DNA of 37,500 nucleotides from Bugula neritina (Eukaryota; Bryozoa; Gymnolaemata; Cheilostomatida; Bugulidae): NCBI GenBank assembly GCA_964035545.1, contig OZ037773.1, positions 4,440,751 to 4,478,250 of the forward strand, read 5' to 3'. Shown piece by piece: positions 26,459 to 37,500 of this stretch (position 1 is its first letter; each line of letters starts with the position of its first letter). The notes under the pieces were generated by a model. It saw only the letters and a program-made list of their open reading frames with translations, ran no database searches and was not told where the DNA came from. The position numbers and the translations under genes were made by a program.

Positions 26459-27368
26459 GCATGTAGAATTTTATACAACCTAAAGTAGTTATGTTTCTCA
26501 TTATCATTTTTGCTCTGAAACCTTTACATATATTTCATCCTAAAGTTTTACAGTTGCATTTTTTTAACACACCATGTACCTAATACAAACAAAATGAGTA
26601 TTTTATTCTTGCCAAAAAACTTGTAGAAAATCTTTGGATTATGTTATGGTTTTATAAATGAAGAAAAATGTGAATACTGTATATTTATGTAAGCTTAATG
26701 GATAAAAGACAATTATAAAGTATTGCGCCAGTTATTTTGATTAATTTGCTTATAGTGATTGATATAACTCTCACTCCTCATGATTTAACTAAGAGTGGTA
26801 AAATGTTCACAACTATTGCATTATCTAGCATGGTAGAATATATGCGCTTAATATGTCAAATAATGAAGGTTTGTTAGGATAATTTTTAATTATTTTTTAA
26901 AGCCATTATTACAAGTACTCACTGGACAGTCCATGATTGATGCTATAGTAGACTCATTATGATCAGAGATTGCAAAGATTTACTAATCATTGACTACTGC
27001 TAATAAATAGTCTATTATATTGTAATTCATGCACCTTCATACTTGAATATCAGATTACAATAGCCGGATGACAAACTCAATACCATCACTCGGGACTATA
27101 ATATAATAACCTGTAAATTATTTAACCAATTAATTTTAGATGTAGTTTATGCAAAATACCAGCCGCTTGAAATTGCTGCTGCAAAAATTGCACCTGTAAA
27201 TAAAATATAAGTTTTCATATTTAATTGGTAAACAAACTTATATATGTCTAAATAAGTTACTATGTTGCGGCTTCTATGTACTCATATAGTTGCTTAGAAG
27301 TTTTTTCACTAGATAATTAATTGATCATTTTAAATTATCTAAACTCATAATACAGAGGTCAAAGTTGC

Positions 27369-28093
27369 TGTTACTGGCCCCGTATGAATTCAACCAGGAT
27401 TTCCAAACGCAGAAGTTTATTGGTTATACTTGTTGGTAAACTTGCTGATAAATTCTCTGATAAACTTGCTGATAAATTCTCTGATAAACTTGCTGATAAA
27501 CTTGCTGATAAATTCTAAATAAGAAAGGCAAAAGTTATATAAATGATTGCATGCATATAAATGTGGTTACAAATAATAAAGTAATGCTCACAAAAACCAT
27601 AAAGTAAATTTATTATAAAATAATATTTCAGATAATAATATGAATAAAAGTAACTAACCACTTGGATCCTTCATAAACAGTGCCAGTAAATAATATATTG
27701 TCAAACCAGTAGATAAATAAAATAGTAATTACAGTTTTGTTAAAGAGTGCTGCCAACTGATTGTATTAAGTTTGTAAAGTGTTTATATACTCTGGTTGTT
27801 GTTACTGTACCAGGCAATAACATAATGCATAAACAACTATTGTCCCTAAAAAATACCACAATGATTGTGTCCCAAAACATAGTAAACATTCACTGGGTAG
27901 CCTCAGGGTACCAACCCAGCCCGTACAGGTAGGGCAAGAATGACAGCCACTCCTACCACAATGACCTGACCACAAATCTAATAGTCAGCACAAGGCAGAT
28001 GAGTAATGCCTGCTGACGTATGTCACCTAAACATAAATAGGAAGTTAATGGGGTCAATAGTTATTTATAGTGGGCAACACACAACCAGTTACA
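27369..28093. mobile_element. Solo LTR in unit 4
   Basis: 725-bp insertion starting TGTTACTGG and ending CCAGTTACA, so it has TG...CA ends in a short imperfect inverted repeat. A 5-bp direct repeat GTTGC flanks it (27364-27368 and 28094-28098), and units 2 and 3 show the empty site AAAGTTGCGGTCACTG. There is no internal coding region. The orientation and family (Ty3/gypsy, copia or BEL) cannot be decided from the LTR alone. Confidence 0.85.
27435..27516. repeat. 12/24-bp minisatellite inside the solo LTR
   Basis: About seven alternating 12-bp units, GATAAACTTGCT and GATAAATTCTCT, near-perfect. Confidence 0.9.
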
Positions 28094-31000
28094 GTTGCGG
28101 GTCACTGTAAAAACACTTGATGATTTAAGGGTTTTTAATTTAAGGCTAAGGACAGCGCCTTTTACCAAACCTGACAACATGGCCTTGAGGCTTCTTTTAA
28201 GCCACATGAGTAAATTGGGCCATTTCTATGTGACTAAGATTGATCTGTGTCACACTAAGCATTCTCTCCAAACATTGCTTTCACTTCAAAACTAATTTGT
28301 GTTGTTCAACTACCTATATATAATAACCAACTTGTTAATTCTCTTTTTAGCACAGTGTATAGTACCACATACCTTTCAGTCTTTATGTTTCATGTTGCAT
28401 TTTGTTGTTAAGTTAACAAGACTAAAATTCCACAGTCAAGCAAAATAGAGTGTTTATCATAATTTACAAATTGAAATGCCTGCATTCTCAAAAGTTCAGA
28501 TTAAATTGCAAAATTTATTACTTGTTTACAATGCAGAAGAAAAATACAATATTTATTAAAGAGAACACAATAATACAAACATAAAATAACTTTGATTCAA
28601 TATATTTGTTAAGAGAGCAACATTTCCAATATAAGTTTTCATAACCAACAGCCGATTCTGGAAAATTTCAAATTTATCTTGTACTTAGTTTGGTGCGTCT
28701 AAACTGTTCAAACATAATGTTTAAAATTTGGTACGTGTAGGAAAATCCTTTTTCCAAGTTCGAGCTTATAAGAAACAAAGCTGATGAAGAAATTGAACGC
28801 TTTGTTGAAGTTTTATATTTTGGTTAATCGCATATATTATATATATTATATTACATTATATTATGGTACACTAGCTGTTTGATGATAGATCATATAAGCT
28901 AATAATTTATTACTCTTGCTACCAATTTTATTTACTTTTTGTTCTTATATGCAATTTATATTTCAATAGTTGTGTCAATTGCATATAGGTATTTAGATAA
29001 TATAAGCATTTCCAAAGTTTTGCATGATGAAAAATCATGTGAGATTATTTATAGAAGCAGATTGTGTTTAGATTTATTATTTTTTATGCATTGTAATATG
29101 CTGTAGACAGCAATAGAGGAAATAGTAGCATAGCATGATCACTTGACTGATTCAGAAACAATCTTGTGTAAACCAATCTGTATATCAGAGTTGCATCATG
29201 CTTAGTCAACTGATCAAAAAAATTTAGAATATGAGAGACGCCAAACAATTTATCACTCAACTGAAACACCTGGATGTTGTTTCTCCAACCACCTGTAACC
29301 AAACTGTGTTATAGATTTCTTGTCTGTCAAATTCCTATCATAATATTACTTAACGCTTACTGAATTTATTAACCATAAATATGTGTGCATATAATAATGC
29401 ATACTTTCATTTATTCTATAAGTTAGCAATAATGGTTAAATGATTGCATTATGTGACTTCTAGTGTTTAAGATCTTTTTTAAACCTAATCATTCCTACAA
29501 AAAGTTATGTTAGGCTTGGCCAAATAAATTGAAATAATTATTTAAACCTATATATAGACAGTTACCAATTTATTTAATATAAATGCGGTCGATTATTATG
29601 CATTTATATGCCAGCAATATTATAGTTAAACTTGAAGCATTATGTGAGTTTTAACTTTACGACTCTGTTTAAACATAATTACTTTTCTTAAATATGAAAA
29701 TGTGTTAAAGATATGAAGTGAATTTTTTGCTTGTAAAATTTAACTATTACTCGATTGAGTGTTATAAATGTTTACTTTACCCAAAGCAGTCAAGTGTACA
29801 TGAATATGTCAAAACTTTGGCATTTTACATTATTCAAAATCTTCAATTTTCAACTGAAAGTAATAAGAGTAAAAAATGTGAATGACAATTTTTTAATGTT
29901 TTAGAAATTTATTTATTGCAAAAATTTTATAAAATAATGTATAAAAAATTTAAGAATTAGTTGAATTTCTGAGACTTTTATAATGAACTGAAACTCATCT
30001 GAACAGCTAAATACTCTTTATGCAGTTTATGTGGTTCTAAATAATAACAGATATTAGGCATTGCCGTAATGTCAAGATTTCAATTGGCAGATGACGCAGA
30101 TGGTTTTCTAAAGAGAAAATCACGGAATATTGTAGTTGGCAATCTAAATTGAAATTAGTTTTGAGTAGCTGTTTGCTAGTGTAGAAGTAATAGCAAAATC
30201 AGCGCGATTCTTCAAATTCTAAACATACAGTATAAAATATAAACAAAATTTTTAAGATATTAGCTAAAACTGTTTATTAGCATTTTAGCCGTAATTGACT
30301 GTAACTCAAATAAAGTTGTATAAATGTACTGTTAATTTAAATTCTTTGTGTATTATATAATAGATGACCAAGATATAATAACTACAATAAATGTTATTTT
30401 CAATAAGGTAATATTTCGAGTTTCCTGGAAATTCAAAGAGATTAACTTCAACATATCTTTAGTACATGATTTATTAAGCTGTGCACCTAAATGAAAGCTT
30501 GAATGGTACCTCATCAGTCTAACGTGCAGCCACACTGTTTATATGACTAGAATTGTTTATTGTTGACACCATTCTAGCTATAATATATCATTTAGGTGTA
30601 CATATGTAATTAATGGTTCAAAAGGGGTTATATTATTATAATATGTTTTATTAAATTGTATATCACATTATAACACAGCACAATGAGTTACATAGCATTA
30701 TAATTATCAGTGGTTTATTAAATAATTAAACTCATGGTTACTAAGGAAAATTTTTATATATTGCTCATTAGGACTTTTAGGATTAAGTTATTTTTATGCC
30801 ATGAGAATTTTATTGTTCATTTTGCAATTTACACAATATTCTGAGTAGCATATATATCAGTTGTTTTTAAAGCACCTGCCAGTGAGGCAACATTTGGCAG
30901 TGAGTTATGAAAAGACCTGCATCTTCATGCCATGTAGCGGTTGGAAGATATTTCAGCCAATCACAAGTTCAATTTATACTTTTCATTCTGACAGGTTCGT

Positions 31001-31515
31001 TTGTTTCAAGAATGTATTAAGCATTGGTTTCCCAATTTTAGTGAGCTTGTAATAAATTATTTTTAGTATTTTAGCAAATGACATTCCTTTATCAGACCAC
31101 AATTTTCGTCACAATAAAGCAAGATAATTTGTCAAGAGTTTGATCAATCCAAAAACTTATTTTATACACATAGGCAACTATGCTAATTCTTCGTATGTCA
31201 TAATGACCAACAGTTTTTTCACTGGTATTGGCTTCCAAATAATTGTAGCTCTAATATTTTTAGGTGATATGTTGTAGTCAAATTTGTTGAAAATAAATTC
31301 TAGCTTAGAGGAAGACAAAATAAAAATAGAAATTTATTGGTGTAGTTGGTTCAAAAACATGAAATTTTCATAAGTGACTTGCATGATGTAGTGTATAATA
31401 GATTTTTGAGCAGCTAAACAGCAATATGATGCAGTGCATTATAAGATATAGTATAATTAAAAAATCTGTTTTACAAAAAATAATTTGTTTCCAAGCCTAT
31501 GAAGTGCTTACAAGA

Positions 31516-32567
<1,052 letters not shown>

Positions 32568-32832
32568 GTTTAATGGCCACACCTTAAGAATAGAAAAAAC
32601 TGATGTTTCATGATTTTAGCAAAATCACAAATCAAATGTATAAATATTTGGGAAACCTTTGCATACCCGAATAGCATTATTAATTATTCAGTGGCAGTAT
32701 GTTTCCTTGGACAACAAGACTATTATAGTCAGATCACAAACCTTAAAATCAATAACAGAAAATGTTTTCTATAAATGAAATAGCTCGTAAACAAATTACT
32801 CACTATTGCTTGCAGGTATGGACATTTATTAG

Positions 32833-32957
32833 CCAATCATCTCATAGCCATGTGATGTTTCAAGTTTGAATATTTCGCTTGAATTGGTATATAAAGGCTT
32901 TGAGATGCGTTCTTACTACAATATTGGTTACTATCGGACATTTGTGAAGTATTACAG
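32833..32957 (+). promoter_or_regulatory. Promoter and untranslated exon 1, gene copy 4
   Basis: CCAAT at 32833-32837 and TATATAAAG at 32888-32896, 55 bp apart, estimated start near 32915. Exon 1 ends at 32957 before GTACGT. The Tc1 remnant ends about 270 bp upstream and has replaced the CA/TG tract. Confidence 0.7.
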
Positions 32958-33830
32958 GTACGTTTAATTATACAACCAACTTCCGGAAAAGAAAATACTC
33001 ATAAAATTACTAGCTTCTTTATCAAAATAAAAAAAGGTTGCATAAAACAATTTTTTTTAAAGTTTTAAAGAGCACTTGTTTTAAAAAATGTTTCAGAAAA
33101 ACTGTAGCTAACAGTTAAGGTAATATAAATTTGTAGCATAGTTTATAAGTTGAAACACTATTGCAAATATCGGAGCTTTTCACTTTTCTTATCCATATGT
33201 ATATGCTATCAGATATTACAGAACTCAAAAGTATTTGCAACTTAAAATAGTTTAAAAACCCAACAACCCTTAACCAAAATTAGGTTTGTTTTGTGTCAAC
33301 TTTTCAAGTCAAATATCAAACATCCCATGAAAAATAAATGCATAACCAATTATAACAGTGAGCATGCATTCTATTTACCTTAGCAACTTTAATACAGTCA
33401 ATTTATCAATGTTCCTTTTGCTATAATTGTGCTATTGAACTTTTGATAATTTTGCAAAGAATTGAATAGAATATATTAGGTTGAACCTTATATACACTAA
33501 AAAGTGCAAAAGGTAAAGTTTTTAAGTTTCTATAATATGCATTGATAATTCCATATGTAACTTTATAAAAATAACCTAATAATCCATGTTATCAACCTGC
33601 TTTTACCAATAAGTAATTTACCATTTTACCTAGAGAATGATAAGTCTTATAGTAGTATATTGTTTTTTTACAAGCAGTTACAAGTGAATGCTGCTGTCAT
33701 GTTATTACGAGGTTTTTTTAAGTATGTTAAATAATGCATTTTCTATTTGCATAATTGTTGTGTTTTAAAACTATGTCACCCAATGAAGCTGCATCACAAT
33801 ATTTCATTTGCTTATAGAATCAACATCAAT

Positions 33831-34321
33831 ATGAAGGTCATTGCTGTGTTTGTGATTGCCATGATACTCATCATGGCACTGGGTAAGTGAAATCTTTATA
33901 TTGGGTATTGAGTGAGCAAAAAACTCTTTATTGAATTATATCTAAAGTAGAGAACAAAAGTTTTGTATAAACATTAAAGTTTTATTAAAATATTATAACT
34001 CGAATCTCTTCAAAGTTTAAGTCTTATTCCTTACTCTATAAACTATTTTTTTACATATAGTTCATTTCTATTTGTTGCACTGATGCGGTTGCATATAAAT
34101 TAGCCTTATACAGAAAGTACAATATATAATATTATAGAAGCAGTGTAAAATATTGGAGTTACCTCATCATGTTATTATTTTCAATAGCTTCAGTAGCGGA
34201 GGCTAGCTATGGTTGCCCCAAATATCCAAGTAAATGCAAGAAGTACTGTAAAGGAAAAGGATATAATTCATATAAGTGTTCTGGTTCCTCTTGTAAATGC
34301 CTCAAATATCATGGGAAGTAA
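33831..34321 (+). CDS. Secreted six-cysteine (CS-alpha-beta, defensin-like) peptide, copy 4
   Basis: Coding exons 33831-33882 (exon 2 from 33818) and 34188-34321. Intron 1 is only 860 bp because about 200 bp after the donor are replaced by ACAACCAACTTCCGG. Intron 2 is 305 bp, with about 30 extra bases near 33921-33956. It is the most divergent copy: signal peptide Leu12-Val13 is Ile-Leu, and mature residue 21 (precursor 44) is Asn instead of Ser through a two-base codon change (TCT to AAT). All six cysteines, the basic residues and the Gly-Lys end are kept, and the splice sites are intact. Confidence 0.86.
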
Positions 34322-34494
34322 AGTCAACTTTCTCAGCTGTTAACCTTTGACCTGGACACGACCTTCATGGATTTTCATCCTCCCAATCCTGTCTTAAAGC
34401 TCTGTAATTTAATTAATTTTGTATTTCTGAAATTGTTATGTTTTAATGATTCTGAAAATATCGTATACATGATTATATGTAATTACTAAGTCGG

Positions 34495-34500
34495 AATAAA
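34495..34500 (+). terminator. Polyadenylation signal, gene copy 4
   Basis: Single AATAAA, 174 bp after the stop. The second signal of the other copies is changed to AATTAA here. Confidence 0.65.
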
Positions 34501-34664
34501 ACAAATGCTTTTGAGATAGCAAAATATTTTATTTTAATTAAGCACGCAGAAGTTTTATACAACCTAAAGTAATTATGTTTCTCATTATTATTTTTGCTCT
34601 GAAATCTTTACATATATTTCATCCTAAAGTTTTACAGTTGCAATTTTTTGTAACACACCATATG

Positions 34665-34955
34665 CAGCTTGATTGTCACTGATACAGTGGACAACACCTC
34701 ACTATAAGACTATTGCACGCATTAAAATAAAATATTGCAAGACAATTTGTTGAACATTACCAATTTGTGATTTCTGCATAAATGCTTTAACTAAAATACA
34801 TTAGAAATATACAGACTAGAACAATGGGGAGATAAATCTGTCTTCCATCCAGTGGTGTATACTAGATAAATTAGCTAAATGATAATGGATTTTAGTCGTC
34901 TTTCTGTAGCATAACCTGATCCTACTTTAAAATATGCAGTGCAAATTTTTATGTA
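34665..34955. other. 3' spacer module A (unit 4)
   Basis: Same segment as 11505-11790 of unit 1 (CTTGATTGTCACTGATACAGTGG onward), absent from units 2 and 3. Confidence 0.6.
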
Positions 34956-35240
34956 AGCTTAACGAATAAAAGACAATTATAAAGTAATGCGCCAGTTATT
35001 TTGATTAACTTGCTATAGTGATTGATGTAACTCACTCTCCTCATGGTTTAGCTAAGAGTGTCACAATGTTCACAACTATTGTATTATCTAGTTTGACACT
35101 CGTAGAGTGCGCCTAATGTTAAATAATGAAGGTTTGTTAGGATAATTTTTAGTTATTTTTTGAAGCCAATTATTACAAGTACTCACTGGACACTCCATGA
35201 TATGGAGTGCCAAATGGTCAAAAATTCCCTTATTATTGCA

Positions 35241-35531
35241 TCTCATATGCTTATAATAAAGTATCTAACCATTATTCTCTCTCATATGCTCACAAAACGC
35301 TCTCATTGGTCTATAATTTGCTCTCATACCCTTATTATTTGTGTTCTTAGGTCTATTATTTGGTCTCATACTGTCATTATTCATTCCCATACCCTTATTT
35401 CTCTTTCTTTTATGCTCATTATTCAGTCCCATACCTCCATTATGCACTCTCATACCCCTATTATTTGCTCTGTTATAGACATTATTCATTCTCTTATGCT
35501 TATTATTCTCTCTCATACCCCTATTACTGTC
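35241..35531. repeat. 21-bp minisatellite, 14 units
   Basis: Degenerate tandem units with consensus TCTCATACCCTTATTATTTGC. By eye there are 14 units: eleven of 21 bp and three of 18, 20 and 22 bp, totalling 291 bp. Because the period is divisible by three, both strands have long open frames (7-residue periods such as SHTLIIx on plus, MRxNNxG on minus). I do not treat them as genes. Confidence 0.88.
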
Positions 35532-36567
35532 TTGCTTTTGCGCCTGATTCTGACTCCCTAGTATTTGTGTACACGTCACAATAGTTGAGTATATGCCAGT
35601 CTATTCGGGTCACACTACTAAGCTCCACCCCATTTATCAAATCTGATTGGATAACTGCAATGACACTAAGAGTAATAATAAATGCTGGGTGGGTGCCTAG
35701 GTTTAGTTAGCCATTCTTCATTCATAAGTATCAGTCTAGGAGTGAACAAGTTTTGCCAGAATGTTGTGCAGAAATGGAGATTTTGACAGAAAATTCCTCA
35801 TTAATAACATTTTGTTAGAAGCTTTTGTTAGATGAGCCTTACTGACTACCAACATATTTGGAAGCTTAGAAAGCTAAGGATATAGCTGTTAGATAAGGAC
35901 TGACTAGTGTTTTGTGTTTGTTGACAGTGTTAGACAGAGCTCATGTTAGTATTTCCTAATACTTTGTAAAATTGTTAGATTTTAATGGTTGTATAGTTGT
36001 AAGTTGTATAGTAAATTCTTATATGTGGTTTCCAATATCTCCATTACTGCACCTACTTCATATTGCGGCAAATATAAGATTTTCATCTTAATCTCAATCT
36101 TGTATAGATGTAACAAAAAATATTTCTGGAAGTTAATAAAATGAATAATTCATACTTATAGAACTAGCTATATAGAACTTATAGAACTTAGTTATATGAG
36201 CAAAACAATATGGGCTTAGTTTGTGTCACCTGAGACTTGCAAGATAATCACAAGAGAAGCAATTCCAGAAATTATCAGTAATTTTAAATACATAAGCTAC
36301 AGTTAATAATGACTATAAATAAAATAGAACGCCAAAGTAATAATAGTCAGTCTGATAAAAATAGGGTAATCCCTAAATAATTTTTCTCCATTAAACAATA
36401 ATTACAATATTAAATGCCAAAATTTAATTTTTTGCGTAGTTTATAAATGTGTAGTAGAATGCCTTTAAAGTTTAGGTTAAACTTACTATAATACTTGAAC
36501 AAAATGGTTTGTTGACAACTATCTTTTAACTAACCTGAATATCTAGAGGGCCATTTTGTAAAGCTAA
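35532..36567. other. About 1 kb with no recognised gene
   Basis: Non-repeated sequence between the minisatellite and the gypsy remnant. The part 35567-36070 (TGTGTACACGTCAC onward, with CATTCATAAGTATCAGTCTAGG) has the look of an LTR, but I found no paired ends or target duplication. The rest shows no ORF, RNA or repeat. Confidence 0.4.
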
Positions 36568-36807
36568 TCAATTTTTTGCGAAAGCTAGTCTTGGAAAGTG
36601 ATAAAATACCTCGGGACTATAAAATGCTGCAAAATTCGGGGTTGATGCTGGGGTTGTCTTCTCTGCTGACTGGGTGAGTAGTTGAATCAGCTCCCGATTT
36701 TCTGTTTGCTGCTGTTCCATCCTTGCTTCTTGCTGTTCCATCTGTTGCTTCTGCAAATCCATCTGTTTCTTTTGCTGTGCCAACTGCTGGGTTAGCAAAG
36801 CTATCAG
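36568..36807 (-). pseudogene. Ty3/gypsy gag, N-terminal fragment
   Basis: Minus-strand frame rich in Gln/Lys/Glu: LAQQKKQMDLQKQQMEQQ and EARMEQQQTENRELIQLL, a short coiled coil, followed by TPNFAAF. Coiled-coil starts leading to a P-N-F motif are common at the N-terminus of gypsy-type gag proteins. There is no ATG: an in-frame TAA (36808-36810) lies just upstream. After PNFAAF the sequence no longer resembles gag and stops at 36568, so the body of gag is gone. Confidence 0.7.
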
Positions 36808-36937
36808 TTAATCTGTAGGTGTAGAAATAATTTTTGAAGTATGTCTAAATGAAGAGTCTTTGAAGATTTGAAGATTCTGATGATAACCGCGTAAAGTAGA
36901 AGTAGATGATCAGTTGAAAATCTTTGAAGCTAATCCT

Positions 36938-36950
36938 ATCCTCGTCGCCA
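36938..36950 (-). other. Primer binding site of gypsy element
   Basis: On the minus strand TGGCGACGAGGATAGG begins 5 bp after the LTR end. It is complementary to the 3' end, including CCA, of animal serine tRNA (GCU), with about one mismatch from what I recall of that tRNA. Confidence 0.7.
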
Positions 36951-36955
36951 AAATC

Positions 36956-37147
36956 TGTTGTGTTTCAAACAGGTGTATTGATCATAAAAAAATTTACAAT
37001 GAAAACAGTAGAAGTGTTACCACCTTATATATTAACTTGCACAGAAAAGCTGATATAGCTGTATATAAATAAACAAAATAAGCGCTGAAGCTAACATGAA
37101 AAAGCCATTACATCTTTTAGATTTATGCAATGTCATGCTATATAACA
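36956..37147 (-). mobile_element. Ty3/gypsy LTR, 192 bp
   Basis: On the minus strand it runs from TGTTATATAGC (37147) to CACAACA (36956), with TGTT...AACA ends. It is preceded by a polypurine tract CGGGAGG (37148-37154) and followed by the primer binding site. A TATATAAG promoter-like motif lies at 37024-37031. Confidence 0.8.
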
Positions 37148-37179
37148 CCTCCCGACTAGCTTAAAGTACTATGTCTCTT

Positions 37180-37500
37180 TTAGCGTCTAGTTTGCCATCG
37201 GGTTCGGGTTGAACGTCTTGGATGGTCCCGGGTATATTCATCACCATCTTGTTGTCTAGGATTGCGTCTAGGTTGTGAGGGTACAGGATCTGGCTCTGGT
37301 GTTTCTTCTTGTTGTGCAGTATTTTCAGTGGTAACCATCAAATCATCAGGTGGCTCTGTATCTTCTGTACTGAAATGTCGTGGACAGAGTTGGTCAATGT
37401 GTCGTTTCCAAACTGGTCCTTTAGGTATGACTTTCACATTCACAGAGCGGCTCCCCAAAACTTTGATCACAACTGCCTTGATTCACTTGGGTTGTCTGTC
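37180..37500 (-). pseudogene. Ty3/gypsy pol, C-terminal end (partial)
   Basis: The minus-strand frame ends with TAA at 37180-37182 just before the polypurine tract. IKVLGSRSVNVKVIPKGPVW and KRHIDQLCPRHFS match the tail that follows integrase in many gypsy pol proteins, then an acidic and Arg-rich end. An in-frame TGA at 37483-37485 breaks it, and the rest lies outside the window. The apparent start at 37470 is GTG and is not real. Confidence 0.8.

Noticed and set aside
35360-35584. Tyr/Ser-rich frame over the minisatellite
   Set aside because: Third reading of the 21-bp repeat; no start or splice support.
35567-36070. Possible LTR beyond the minisatellite
   Set aside because: It looks LTR-like in places, but no paired ends, target duplication or primer site could be found.

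Overview
The window is AT-rich eukaryotic DNA, almost certainly from an invertebrate animal. It has GT-AG introns, TATA boxes, AATAAA polyadenylation signals, very long dinucleotide microsatellites, and Penelope-like, Tc1/mariner, Harbinger-type and Ty3/gypsy elements. I cannot name the species; a lophotrochozoan or cnidarian-like animal is a guess.

Most of the window (1 to about 35201) is a direct tandem array of four long units: 1-12511, 12512-20467, 20468-27264 and 27265-35201. It continues off the left edge and stops abruptly on the right. Each unit carries one small intact three-exon gene: an untranslated exon 1 behind a CCAAT/TATA promoter, an exon 2 for the signal peptide, and an exon 3 for a Lys-rich six-cysteine mature peptide. 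All four predict a 61-residue secreted precursor whose cysteine spacing (C-X6-C-X3-C-X9-C-X4-C-X-C) fits the cysteine-stabilised alpha-beta fold of invertebrate defensins and short potassium-channel toxins. The mature part is identical in copies 1-3 and has one substitution in copy 4. None of these exons is long enough to stand out as an ORF. The long ORFs in the window are transposon remnants or microsatellite translation.

In each unit, about 3 kb of spacer leads to a (TA)n plus (CA)n or (TG)n microsatellite 0.3-0.4 kb upstream of the promoter. This AT microsatellite is an insertion site. Unit 1 holds a head-to-head inverted pair of Penelope-like copies, each with a hammerhead-ribozyme-like motif, and a dead Tc1 element. 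Unit 4 holds a different, truncated Tc1 element. Unit 2 has a 447-bp Harbinger-like MITE and a 416-bp tandem duplication downstream of its gene. Unit 4 has a 725-bp solo LTR near its start.

Beyond the array (35202-37500) there is a 14-unit, 21-bp minisatellite, about 1 kb with no recognisable gene, and a minus-strand Ty3/gypsy junction in the order pol end, PPT, LTR, PBS, gag start. Both gag and pol there are broken. The four peptide genes are the only features I consider functional host genes.
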